Origin: CAVRQM01 sp963732775
Lineage (GTDB): Bacteria > Pseudomonadota > Alphaproteobacteria > Acetobacterales > Acetobacteraceae
Direction: 5' to 3'
Length of the DNA stretch: 64,000 bases
NCBI GenBank assembly: GCA_963732775.1
Contig: CAVTAR010000001.1
Span: 1,054,001-1,118,000, forward strand
The notes below the pieces were generated by a model that was not told the origin of the DNA, ran no database searches, and was given only the letters and a program-made list of their open reading frames with translations. This document shows, one piece after another, positions 16,339 through 24,743 of the stretch. The translations under genes were made by a program, and so were the position numbers. The first letter of the stretch is position 1. Each line of letters opens with the position of its first letter.

Positions 16339-17088
16339 ATGGCCGGGCACTCGCAGTTCAAGAACATCATGCACCGCAAGGGCGCGCAGGATGCGCGGCG
16401 CGCCCGGCAGTTCGCCAAGATGATCCGCGAGATCACCGTCTCCGCCCGCCAGGGCCTGCCGGATCCGGCGGCGAACCCGCGCCTGCGCGCGGCAATGGCG
16501 GCGGCGCGGGCGGCCAACATGCCGCGCGACACGATCGAGCGCGCCATCAAGAAAGCCGCCGGCGCCGGCGGCGGCGAGGACTACGCGGAGGTGCGCTACG
16601 AGGGCTATGGGCCGGCGGGGGTGGCGATCATCGTGGAGGCGCTGACCGACAACCGCAACCGCACCGCTTCGGACGTCCGCTCGGCGTTCGCCAAGCACGG
16701 CGGCGCGCTCGGCGAGACAAACAGCGTGGCATTCCTGTTCCAGCGGCTCGGCGTGGTGCGCTATGCGGCCAGCGCGGGCAGCGAGGACGCGATGCTGGAG
16801 GTGGCGATCGAGGCCGGGGCCGAGGACGTGGCGAGCGATGCCGAGGGCCATGCCGTGACCACCACGGTCGAGACGTTCTTCGCGGTGCGCGACGCGCTGG
16901 AGCATCGGTTCGGCGCGGCGGCGGAGGCGAAGCTCGACTGGCGGCCGACCACCGAGGTGACGCTCGACGACGAGCGGGCGGCCGCCGTGCTGAGGCTGGT
17001 GGACGTGCTCGACGACAGCGACGACGTGCAGAACGTGTACGCCAATTTCGACATCCCCGAGCCGTTGCTGCAGCGGCTTTCGGCTTGA
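16339..17088 (+). CDS. YebC/PmpR family protein
   Basis: 249-aa protein of the YebC group, whose members bind the ribosome or DNA. It starts with the signature MAGHSQFKNIMHRKGAQDAR. Other motifs are IREITVSARQGLPDPAANPR, NMPRDTIERAIKKAAG and NRNRTASDVRSAFAKHGG. The stop overlaps the ruvC TTG start by 4 bp, as in many proteobacteria where yebC is linked to ruvC. Confidence 0.93.
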   Translation: MAGHSQFKNIMHRKGAQDARRARQFAKMIREITVSARQGLPDPAANPRLRAAMAAARAANMPRDTIERAIKKAAGAGGGEDYAEVRYEGYGPAGVAIIVEALTDNRNRTASDVRSAFAKHGGALGETNSVAFLFQRLGVVRYAASAGSEDAMLEVAIEAGAEDVASDAEGHAVTTTVETFFAVRDALEHRFGAAAEAKLDWRPTTEVTLDDERAAAVLRLVDVLDDSDDVQNVYANFDIPEPLLQRLSA

Positions 17089-17591
17089 TCCGCCTGCTCG
17101 GCATCGACCCCGGGCTGCGCTTCACCGGCTGGGGGCTGCTCGCCGTGGACGGCAACCGGCTGCGTCACCTCGCCGACGGGGTGATCGCGACCGACGGCGA
17201 CGCTTCGGTGCCGCACCGGCTTTGCGTGCTGCATCACGCCCTGACGGCGCTGCTGGCGGAGCACCGGCCGGACGAGGCGGCGGTCGAGGAGACGTATGTC
17301 AACCGCAACGGCACGGCGACTCTGAAGCTCGGCTACGCCCGTGGTGTCGCGCTGCTGGCCCCGGCGCTGGCGGGCATTCCGGTGGCGGAATACGGCGCGA
17401 TGGCGGTGAAGCAGGCGGTGGTCGGCACCGGGGCGGCGGCCAAGACGCAGGTCGCCGACATGGTACGCCGGCTGCTGCCTGGTGCCACGCTGCGCCGTGC
17501 GGACGCGGCCGACGCGCTGGCGGTGGCGATCTGCCACGCCCACCACCGCGCGAGCCGCACGCGCTGGGAGGCGGGGCGACGGATGGCCTGA
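17085..17591 (+). CDS. ruvC: Holliday junction resolvase RuvC
   Basis: 168-aa endonuclease resolving Holliday junctions. The acidic residues are Asp8 in GIDPGLRFTGWG, Glu68 in AAVEETYVNRNGTATL, and Asp140/Asp143 in RRADAADALAVAICHAH, matching the E. coli spacing. It uses a TTG start at 17085 within the yebC stop. ruvA and ruvB, which usually follow, are not found downstream here. Confidence 0.93.
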   Translation: MIRLLGIDPGLRFTGWGLLAVDGNRLRHLADGVIATDGDASVPHRLCVLHHALTALLAEHRPDEAAVEETYVNRNGTATLKLGYARGVALLAPALAGIPVAEYGAMAVKQAVVGTGAAAKTQVADMVRRLLPGATLRRADAADALAVAICHAHHRASRTRWEAGRRMA

Positions 17592-17659
17592 GGCGCGGCC
17601 CAGTGCAGGAACAGCCTTAGAAACATGGGAACCAACCGCGCGAAGACGGCGCCCACCAT

Positions 17660-17860
17660 TCACTTGAGCAGCGTAATGTCGCTGCGCACGGCGCCAATCT
17701 CGCGCTCTAGATCGGACTGGAGGCGATCCATCCGCCGCTCGAGACCGGTGAAGCGATCATCGTGGTCTGCTATCGCCTCGGCCGCCTTGCGGCCCTTGTC
17801 ATCGCTCGCGCCCTGGGCGTCGCGCAGCGCATCGTAGTGTTCGGCGACCATCGTCGTCAT
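17660..17860 (-). CDS. Small coiled-coil protein
   Basis: 66 aa from an ATG at 17860: MTTMVAEHYDALRDAQGASD then an amphipathic region FTGLERRMDRLQSDLEREIG and IGAVRSDITLLK. Heptad spacing of Leu, Met and Ile suggests a coiled coil. It converges with ruvC (69 bp between stops). No function is recognisable; similar short helical proteins are common in alphaproteobacteria. Confidence 0.55.
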   Translation of the reverse strand: MTTMVAEHYDALRDAQGASDDKGRKAAEAIADHDDRFTGLERRMDRLQSDLEREIGAVRSDITLLK

Positions 17861-17898
17861 GACACCTATCCCACGATCTGGCCGCCCGGCCTGTCGAC

Positions 17899-18453
17899 CT
17901 ATTGCGACGGCCGCGGCTCCGGCGTGCGCGACTCGAGCGGATACCCGGCCTGCGCCCACCCGTCGGCGCCGTCGGGATACCATGCGACGTGCGGCCAGCC
18001 GAGCGATACTGCGCGGCGGGCGGCGTTCCAGGACATCCAGCAATCGGGCTTACAATAGAACACCAGCGTCCGCCCGCGCTCGCCGCCGCTCGCCGCCTCC
18101 AGGCCGCGCTCGAAGTAGTCCTCCATGGCCGGTGCCAGCGCGCCGTAGCCGGTGTCGGGCAGCCAGAGGCTGCCGGGGATGTCCGCGCGGGGCCGCTGCA
18201 GCCACAGCGTCCCGGCCGGCAGGTTCGCCGGACGCGGGATCAGCGGCAGCACGTCGATCCAGGCCGCGCGGTGATCGAGCCAGAGCGCGTGCGCCTGCTC
18301 GGTCGACAGCACCGTGGCGCCGTGCAGCGTCGCCGGCACCGGCGCGCGGTAGTCCTCGGTGCGGTAGTCGTCCGGCTCGTGGGGGGCCGCGCCCGGCAGC
18401 AGCAGCGCAGCCAGCCCGAGCGCCACGGCACGGCGGCCGAGCATCACGGGCAC
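17899..18453 (-). CDS. PQQ-dependent catabolism-associated CXXCW motif protein
   Basis: 184-aa exported protein with a rhodanese-like fold. The diagnostic motif is VFYCKPDCWMSWNAARRA near residues 137-154. A short signal segment (AVALGLAALLLPGAA) follows the start; PHEPDDYRTEDYRAPVPATL is typical of the PQQ-linked group. Start may be the GTG at 18453 or the ATG at 18444. It is the last gene of the xoxF set. The biochemical role of the group is unknown. Confidence 0.85.
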   Translation of the reverse strand: MPVMLGRRAVALGLAALLLPGAAPHEPDDYRTEDYRAPVPATLHGATVLSTEQAHALWLDHRAAWIDVLPLIPRPANLPAGTLWLQRPRADIPGSLWLPDTGYGALAPAMEDYFERGLEAASGGERGRTLVFYCKPDCWMSWNAARRAVSLGWPHVAWYPDGADGWAQAGYPLESRTPEPRPSQ

Positions 18454-18460
18454 CCAAGGG

Positions 18461-19291
18461 TCACGGGGCCGGCGTCGCTCCCGGCTCGTCGAGCAGCGGC
18501 ACGCCGTAGTCGCGCAGGAGCTGGTCGATCGCCGGCTTGTTCTCCGCCAGCAGCTTGTTCAGCGTGCGCTTCCAGGTCTGGTCGCTGCGCCGCACGCCGA
18601 GCGCGATGCGGAAATCCATCGGCACCCCTGGCTCGCTGGCCAGCGGCACCACGGTGAGCTTGATGTCGGCATGACGGGCGTAGAAGCCGCCGAGCGGGCC
18701 CCACAGCAGCGCCGCGTCGATCTGGCCCGCGACGAGATCGTCCACCATCGCCTTCGACGGTGCGTCATAGCGGGTGTCGACGGTGCGCGGGTACGACTTA
18801 GCCAGCCCGATCAGCCCGGCGCGCACCAGCGGGAAGGCCGGCGGCGTGCCGGCGATGACGCCGACATGCTTGCCCTGCAGCTTCGGGTCGGCCACGCCGG
18901 TGATGCCGTCGAGGTCGCCGCCGGCCCGATACACCAGCACGTAGGTCGTATGGTAATAGGCGTTGGTCGTCTGCATCAGGTCATCGCCGACCGGGTCGGC
19001 CATGACCACGTCGCACTTGAACGAGTTGAGCGTGGCGCGGACGAAGCCTGGGCCTTGCGGGAAGAACGTATAGGCGACCGGCCGGCCGAGCTTGGCGGCC
19101 AGCATGTCCGCGAGCTTGTTCTCGAAGCCCTCGCCCGCCTCGTTGGAGAACGGCAGGTCCCGCGGGTCCGCGCACACGCGCAGCACGTTCGGGTCCACCA
19201 GTTCCACCGACGCACCGAGCCCCGCCTGCTGGGCCTGGGCACCGCAGCCGATGCAACCGAGCAGCGCCGCCAGCCGGATCGCCCGGCGCAT
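18461..19291 (-). CDS. XoxJ-like periplasmic binding protein of the methanol dehydrogenase locus
   Basis: 276-aa type 3 periplasmic-binding-protein fold. A signal peptide (RLAALLGCIGCGAQAQ) is followed by LRVCADPRDLPFSNEAGEGF, the start seen in quinoprotein-associated binding proteins, then GFVRATLNSFKCDVVMADPV and IDAALLWGPLGGFYARH. Known XoxJ helps activate or fold XoxF rather than import a solute. It follows the cytochrome gene directly: the ATG at 19291 is 9 bp after the cytochrome stop, with a GTG at 19297 as an alternative. Confidence 0.87.
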   Translation of the reverse strand: MRRAIRLAALLGCIGCGAQAQQAGLGASVELVDPNVLRVCADPRDLPFSNEAGEGFENKLADMLAAKLGRPVAYTFFPQGPGFVRATLNSFKCDVVMADPVGDDLMQTTNAYYHTTYVLVYRAGGDLDGITGVADPKLQGKHVGVIAGTPPAFPLVRAGLIGLAKSYPRTVDTRYDAPSKAMVDDLVAGQIDAALLWGPLGGFYARHADIKLTVVPLASEPGVPMDFRIALGVRRSDQTWKRTLNKLLAENKPAIDQLLRDYGVPLLDEPGATPAP

Positions 19292-19299
19292 CGCCACGC

Positions 19300-19818
19300 T
19301 CAGCCCATACACTGGTTTTCGGCCTCGGTGAAGGCGGCGGGCTTGGCGTCGTGCTCGGGCGGGCGGCCGCGCGGGATCACCCCGTCGGAGCGGCCGCGCA
19401 GGTAGACGTAGATCGCGTCGATGTAGCACATGACGTTCTTGTTCTCCCCCAGCGCCGGCATGACGAGCTGCTGCGCCGATGACACGGCCTTCTTGCCGCC
19501 GGCGACGGTCGCGAGAAACGTCGCGTAATCGAGCGTCTTCAGCTTCTCGACCAGCGACGGTGCATAGCTGGAGCCGAGCCCGTCCGGGCCATGGCAGGCG
19601 AGACAGTTCGCGCCGTAGCGCACGAAGCCCGCGAAGGTGTAGTAGTCGACCTTGTTGCCGTCGCCGACATTGAACGTCGGGACGCCTGCGGCATCCACGT
19701 ACTTGCCATCCTCAGAGCTGGCCGGCTTCGGGTCGCCCTGGCCGTCGGCACGGGCCGCACCCGCCGTCAGCAGCAGGGTGACCGCTGCGATCCCCGCAGC
19801 GCGCGCGATGCTTGTCAA
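19300..19818 (-). CDS. c-type cytochrome of methanol metabolism (XoxG-like)
   Basis: 172-aa exported monohaem cytochrome, the expected electron acceptor of XoxF. The signal peptide is AAGIAAVTLLLTAGAARA. The haem site NCLACHGPDGLGSSYAPSL lies about residues 66-84; the axial methionine candidate is in QLVMPALGENKNVMCYIDAI. The tail DGVIPRGRPPEHDAKPAAF is typical of this methanol-linked group. The best start is a TTG at 19818, in front of the signal peptide. It is 116 bp downstream of xoxF. Confidence 0.87.
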   Translation of the reverse strand: MTSIARAAGIAAVTLLLTAGAARADGQGDPKPASSEDGKYVDAAGVPTFNVGDGNKVDYYTFAGFVRYGANCLACHGPDGLGSSYAPSLVEKLKTLDYATFLATVAGGKKAVSSAQQLVMPALGENKNVMCYIDAIYVYLRGRSDGVIPRGRPPEHDAKPAAFTEAENQCMG

Positions 19819-19934
19819 ATCAGGAATCCTCGGCTGGTCGGACTGTCGACAGGTCGGACGGTCGACGGAGCAGTGTTGCAAAGCGAACCGGCGCCGCGAT
19901 CGCTCGCGGCGCCGATCCGGTAGGGGCCAGAAGT

Positions 19935-21753
19935 CTAGCTGTTCGGCAGCGCGAAGACGGTGAGCTGGCCACCGAGCGCCGTGTAGCTGTTCAGCGCCGC
20001 GTAGCCGCCGACCGCGCCGAGGCCGGCCTGCGGATCCGTGAGGCCCGCCGCAAGGCCGATGCCGGCCCAGCCGCCGACGCCCGACATCACCGCCACGAAC
20101 TGCTTGCCGCCGTGCTCGTAGGTCATCACGTTGCCGATGATGCCCGACGGGGTCTTGAACTTGTAGAGTTCCTTGCCCGTGCGCGCGTCGACGGCCTTCA
20201 GGTAGCCCTCCAGCGTGCCGTAGAACACGACGTTGCCGGCCGTCGAGAGGGCGCCGGACCACACCGAGAACTGCTCGGGGTCGGACCAGGCGATCTTCTG
20301 CGCCTTGGCGTCCCAGGCGATGAAGTTGCCCATGTTGGTCTGGCCCTGCGGCGGATACATCGACAGGGTAGCGCCCACGTAAGGCTGGCCCGCGGTGTAG
20401 GAAACGCGGAACGGCTCGTAGTCCATGCACACGTGGTTGGTCGGCACGTAGTACATCTCGGTCTGCGGATCGTACGACGCCGGCTGCTCGTCCTTGCTGC
20501 CCAGCGCGGCGGGGCAGATGTTCTTGCTGTTGACGTCGGGACCGTTGTGCTCGGTCGAGGACCTGGGCAACCACCTGCGGACGGCCGTACGTCTCGCTGT
20601 TCTTGTCCATGTCGACCTTGGTCGCCCAGTTCACCGCCGGGTCGTACTTCTGCGCGGACAGCAGCTCGCCGGTGGCACGATCGATCGCATAGGCGAAGCC
20701 GTTGCGGTCGAAGTGCTGCAACGTGTCGTGCTTCTGGCCGCCGATGTCGACGCCATCGGCGAGGATCATCTCGTTGATGCCGTCATAGTCCCACTCGTCG
20801 TGTGGGGTCATCTGGTAGACCCACTTCGCCATGCCGGTATCGGCATCGCGCGCCCACACCGTCATCGACCACTTGTTGTCGCCGGGACGCTGGGTCGGGT
20901 TCCAGGTCGACGGGTTGCCCGAGCCGTAATAGACAAGGTTCAGCTTCGGGTCGTACGAATACCAGCCCCAGGTGGCGCCGCCGCCGATCTTCCACTGATC
21001 GCCCTGCCAGGTCTTGAGCGAGGAGTTGGCGCCGATGGGCTTGCCGAGTTCGGTGGTCTTCTGCGGGTCGACCATGATCTGTTCGTCAGGACCGACCGAG
21101 TAGGCCTTCCACGCAAGCTTGCCGTCGGCGAGGTTGTAGGCCGCGAACCAGCCCTGCACGCCGAACTCGCCGCCGGAGACGCCGACGTACACCTTGTCCT
21201 TCACGACCATCGGCGCGTCGGTGCCGGTCTCGCCCTTGGTCGGGTCGCCGGTCTTGACCGACCACACGACCTTGCCGGTCTTGGCGTCGAGCGCGGTCAG
21301 CGAGGTGTCGGCCTGGTGCAGGATGACCTTGCCGTCACCATAGGCCACGCCGCGGTTCACCGTGTCACAGCACATCACCGGGATGACGTTCGGGTCCTGC
21401 ACCGGCTCGTATTTCCAGGCGATGCGGCCGTCCTTGGAGAGGTCGAGCGCATAGACCGTGTTCGGGAACGGCGCGTTCAAGTACATCATGTCGCCGATCA
21501 CGAGCGGCGCGCCCTCGTGGCCGCGCAGCACGCCGGTCGAGAACGACCACGCGACCTGCAGCTTGCCCACGTTGTCGGAGGTGATCTGGTTCAGCGTCGA
21601 ATAACGCTGGTTGGCATAGTTGCCGGTTGGCATCACCCAGTCGGCGGCCTTGCCTTGCATCTGCAGCAGGTCCTCGGCATTGGCCGCCGAGGCGCCCAAC
21701 GCGGTCGACAGCAGGAGCCCTGCCGCGAACCCAGTCTTCATGAAACTCTTCAT
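19935..21753 (-). pseudogene. xoxF: xoxF, lanthanide-type PQQ methanol dehydrogenase, one-base frameshift
   Basis: Periplasmic quinoprotein oxidising methanol or other small alcohols. The signal peptide (GLLLSTALGASAANA) follows the ATG at 21753, preceded by AAGGA. The adjacent-cysteine ring is in VMCCDTVNRG. The active site reads MTPHDEWDYDGINE: the second Asp after DY is the extra carboxylate of lanthanide-dependent enzymes, where calcium-type MxaF has Ala. At 20565-20567 (complement GCCCAGG) one extra base shifts the frame; removing it joins GRPQVVA to STEHNGPDVNSKNICPAALG and yields 605 aa, the family length. The rest is intact to the stop at 19935. Confidence 0.92.
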
Positions 21754-22236
21754 CCGTTCCTTCTCCCTTGCGACGCCAATGAAACTCCGGTGCGTGACCG
21801 AGCGTTGGTCGCGCATGCCAGTCGGTATCCCTCATGCAGGGAAGATGTCGCCCGGCAGCGTGTCACTGCGCGCGACGGCGTTCCGCTGCCTTTCTCGCTG
21901 ACAACGTGACCATCCGTCGCGAGCCTTCGAGGTGACGCCCACCCTCCCGTTGCGTGAGCGACCTTGAAGCCGGAGACAAACGGGAAGCTAGCAACCTTCC
22001 TGGACTTCGCAATCCCCGCCGGTGCTGTTTTTCGCTCGCGAAGGGTGGGTGCGCGTCGCTTGAAACGTGTCAGCCCCATTTTGCCGCCTGTTCTGCTCAG
22101 ATTTCTGAACAGAGGTAATCGCCTGCATACGCCTGCTTGCGGCAGGGGGCGCCTTCAAGGTCTTTGCTGCAACGCAGCAATCTATGCTGCGGCGCGGCAC
22201 CACGTTACCGCGGACGAACGGCTTGGCCGAGGCGCC
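21754..22236. promoter_or_regulatory. Gene-free region upstream of xoxF
   Basis: 483 bp between the xoxF start and the end of pqqE with no convincing gene. Its bases are less GC-rich than the surroundings. It must carry the xoxF promoter. It includes the inverted repeat at 22164-22180 and an AT-richer stretch near 22085-22110 with CAGATTTCTG. No riboswitch-like fold was recognised. Confidence 0.5.
22164..22180. promoter_or_regulatory. Perfect inverted repeat, PhaR-operator-like
   Basis: TTGCTGC and GCAGCAA flank a 3-nt spacer, giving a perfect 7-bp inverted repeat, followed at 22184 by another TGCTGC. The core CTGC-N3-GCAG matches the published binding pattern of PhaR, the polyhydroxyalkanoate repressor. 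No phasin or PHA gene is in the window, so the regulator assignment is tentative. Confidence 0.45.
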
Positions 22237-23352
22237 TCAGCGGCCTCGGTAGGCGTATTCCAGGTCTCCCGCCGCGGCGTCCTCCGCCAGGGCCTGGAAT
22301 GCCGCGTGGTGTGGCGACAGCGAGCACGCCGGGTCGGTTGCCGCCGGGTCGCCGGCGATGGCCATGGCCTGGCAGCGGCAGCCGCCGAAATCGACCGCCT
22401 TCAGCGCGCACGATCGACATGGCTCCTGCATCCAGTCCTCGCCCCGGAACGCGAGGAAGGCCGGCGCCTCGCGCCAGATGTCGCCCAGCGCGTGGTCGCG
22501 GACGTTCCAGAACGCGAGGCCGGGGATGGTCTCGGCGGCGTGGCATGGCAGCACCCGCCCCGATGGCGTCACGTTCAGCGCCTGCTTCGCCCAGCCGCCC
22601 ATGCACGCCTTCGGCCGGCTCGCGTAGTAGTCGGGCAGCACCGCATCGATGACGATGACCCCGGCATACTGCTCGCGCATCCGCTCGATCTGGCCCACCG
22701 CCGCCAACGCCTGTGCCCGCGTCGGCATCAATGCCGCACGGTTGCGCAGCGCCCAGCCGTAGTACTGCGCGTGCGCCATCTCCACCCGACCGGCGCCGAG
22801 CGAGACGGCCAGCGCCACCATGTCCTCCATGCGGGCGATGTTGGCGCGGTGGACCACGGCGTTAATGGTGAGCGGGAAGCCTGCCTCGCGGATCGCCGCC
22901 GCCAGCGCCAGCTTCTTCGCGTGGGCGCCGCGATAGCCGGCGATGCGGTCGGAGCTGGCGGCGTCGGTGTCCTGGATCGAGACCTGGATGTGGTCGAGCC
23001 CGGCCTCGGCCAGCTGCGCGAGACGCGCGCGGTCCAGGCCGATGCCCGAGGTGATGAGGTTGGTGTAGAGCCCGGCCGCGCTGCCGGCGCGCACGATCTC
23101 CACCGCGTCGCGGCGCGACATCGGCTCGCCGCCCGACAGGTGCAGTTGCAGCACGCCGAGGCTCGCGGCCTCATCGAACACCCGCGCCCATTCGGCGGCG
23201 CTGAGTTCGTCCTCGCGCCCCTCGAGCTCGAGCGGGTTCGAGCAGTAGGGGCAGGCGAGCGGGCAGCGATGCGTCAGCTCCGCCAACATCGCGAGGGGCG
23301 CCGGCGGCGCGGTGCGAACCGGATCGAGGGTCTGGGGCAGAGTATCGGGCAT
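22237..23352 (-). CDS. pqqE: PqqE, radical SAM enzyme of PQQ biosynthesis
   Basis: 371-aa enzyme that links the glutamate and tyrosine of PqqA in the first step of PQQ synthesis. The radical SAM cluster motif is CPLACPYCSN near residues 27-36, with GGEPMSRRD after it. The C-terminal SPASM cysteines lie in KACMGGWAKQALNVTPSG, VLPCHAAE, and CRSCALKAVDFGGCRCQA. The ATG at 23352 gives a typical length. No pqqA, B, C or D gene is next to it, so the other steps are encoded elsewhere. Confidence 0.94.
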   Translation of the reverse strand: MPDTLPQTLDPVRTAPPAPLAMLAELTHRCPLACPYCSNPLELEGREDELSAAEWARVFDEAASLGVLQLHLSGGEPMSRRDAVEIVRAGSAAGLYTNLITSGIGLDRARLAQLAEAGLDHIQVSIQDTDAASSDRIAGYRGAHAKKLALAAAIREAGFPLTINAVVHRANIARMEDMVALAVSLGAGRVEMAHAQYYGWALRNRAALMPTRAQALAAVGQIERMREQYAGVIVIDAVLPDYYASRPKACMGGWAKQALNVTPSGRVLPCHAAETIPGLAFWNVRDHALGDIWREAPAFLAFRGEDWMQEPCRSCALKAVDFGGCRCQAMAIAGDPAATDPACSLSPHHAAFQALAEDAAAGDLEYAYRGR

Positions 23353-23443
23353 GTTGGCCAATTTTCCTGGACGGGCTATTTTCGTCGCGCGCGCGCTGCC
23401 CAGATGGTGGGTGCTACGCGTCCACAAAAGGGAAGGCAACGAC

Positions 23444-24265
23444 ATGCCAGCGCCGTTCGGCCGCCGTGCCGCCCTCTCCGGTCTTGCCCTGGCCGCGGTG
23501 GCCGCGCCCCGTGCGTGGTCGGCCGAGACGCCGGACGACCTCTGGCCGACCCTGCTGGGCGACCTCTTCGATGGCCGCAAGCCCCGCGACGGCGACAGCG
23601 TGATCGGCATGGATTCGCCCTACCGCGCCGAGGACGCCGCGCTCGTGCCGTTGACACTGCGCCTGCTGCGCCCCGAGGTGGATGGCCACGCGGTGCGCAA
23701 GCTGACGCTGGTGGTGGACGAGAACCCGTCGCCGCTGGTCGCCGCGATCGAGCTCGGGCCGAACGCCGGCATCCGCCATGTCAGCACGGCGGTGCGGGTG
23801 AACGCCTACACCAACATTCACGTGGTGGCGGAGACCGACGACGGCTCGCTGTTCGCGACCAGACGCTACGTGAAGGCGGCCGGGGGCTGCTCGGCGCCCG
23901 GCATGGGGGCGAGCGTCGGCGGGCCGCCGCTCGGCACGCTGCGGTTCCGCCAGTTCCCGCCTGCCAAGGAGGCGGCGGCCGACGCGCAGCCCGAGGCGCA
24001 GATCATGGTGCGCCACCCAAACTACTCGGGGATGCAGATGGACCAGCTCAGCCACCTGTATATCCCGGCGCATTTCGTGCAGTCGCTGAAGATTTGGCAG
24101 GGCGAGGCGCTGCTGCTGGCCGTCGACGCCGGCATCTCGATGTCGGAGAACCCTCAGCTGCGCTTCGACTACCGCCCGAACGGCGCGCGCGAGTTCCGCG
24201 CCGAGGTGGTCGACAACACCGGCAAGGTGTTCACCGGCACCTGGCCGGCTGAGCCCGTCACCTGA
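23444..24265 (+). CDS. Quinoprotein-associated SoxYZ-like carrier protein
   Basis: 273-aa exported protein with a Tat-like start (GRRAALSGLALAAVAAPRAW). The N-terminal SoxY-like domain ends with the cysteine arm AAGGCSAPGMG near residue 149 and the C-terminal SoxZ-like domain carries RHPNYSGMQMDQLSHLYIPA. This fused type accompanies PQQ dehydrogenases rather than thiosulfate oxidation genes. It is divergent from pqqE across 91 bp, which must hold both promoters. GGAAGG precedes the ATG. Confidence 0.85.
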   Translation: MPAPFGRRAALSGLALAAVAAPRAWSAETPDDLWPTLLGDLFDGRKPRDGDSVIGMDSPYRAEDAALVPLTLRLLRPEVDGHAVRKLTLVVDENPSPLVAAIELGPNAGIRHVSTAVRVNAYTNIHVVAETDDGSLFATRRYVKAAGGCSAPGMGASVGGPPLGTLRFRQFPPAKEAAADAQPEAQIMVRHPNYSGMQMDQLSHLYIPAHFVQSLKIWQGEALLLAVDAGISMSENPQLRFDYRPNGAREFRAEVVDNTGKVFTGTWPAEPVT

Positions 24266-24279
24266 TTTCGGCGCCGCGG

Positions 24280-24669
24280 TCAGAAGCAGCGCACCTCGGC
24301 TTCGGCCTGCGCCTCATGCAGCGCCCGCAGCGTGTCGTTGGTCTGCTGGACCCGGAACTCCTGCGCGAGATAGCCGCCGCCGAGCTGGCGCATCCGCAGC
24401 ACCGTCTCGGCGCGCTCGTAGTCGGCGAACGGCAGCACCGAGGCGATCACGTCGATCGAGCAGCCGCAGCTCTTCGCCGCCTCGGGCGTGCGGCCGTTCA
24501 CCGTGGTGCAGACGTCCACGTAGTCATGTCGCGCCTGTTCGGGGTAATCGCTCCCCAGCGGCCCGGCGGGCGGCCCGGCGGGCGGGGCCGCGGGCGTCGC
24601 GGCGGCGGCGAGCGAAGTGCCGGCAAGCAGGATCAGCAGGGCGAGCGCGGGCATGGCGTGTTTCTCCAT
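24280..24669 (-). CDS. Small exported cysteine-containing protein
   Basis: 129 aa from the ATG at 24669. The signal peptide MPALALLILLAGTSLAAAAT is followed by a proline-rich linker with GPPAG repeats, then a helical domain: DYVDVCTTVNGRTPEAAKSC, GCSIDVIASVLPFADYERA and ETVLRMRQLGGGYLAQEF, ending in CF. Four cysteines suggest disulfides or metal binding. It is convergent with the SoxYZ-like gene and divergent (74 bp) from the ABC importer. No family was recognised. Confidence 0.65.
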   Translation of the reverse strand: MEKHAMPALALLILLAGTSLAAAATPAAPPAGPPAGPLGSDYPEQARHDYVDVCTTVNGRTPEAAKSCGCSIDVIASVLPFADYERAETVLRMRQLGGGYLAQEFRVQQTNDTLRALHEAQAEAEVRCF

Positions 24670-24743
24670 CGTCTGCTGCCCCCATATGGCAAGGTGGCGC
24701 GGGATGGCAGGGCCACGGAGCTGGCCGCTGTGAGGAGACGACG

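Noticed and set aside
21988..22203. Short minus-strand frames upstream of xoxF
   Set aside because: Composition is basic and irregular, no ribosome site is present, and the region is better explained as promoter DNA.
23353..23443. Space for a small pqqA gene beside pqqE
   Set aside because: No short frame with the PqqA Glu-x3-Tyr pattern is present in this 91-bp interval.
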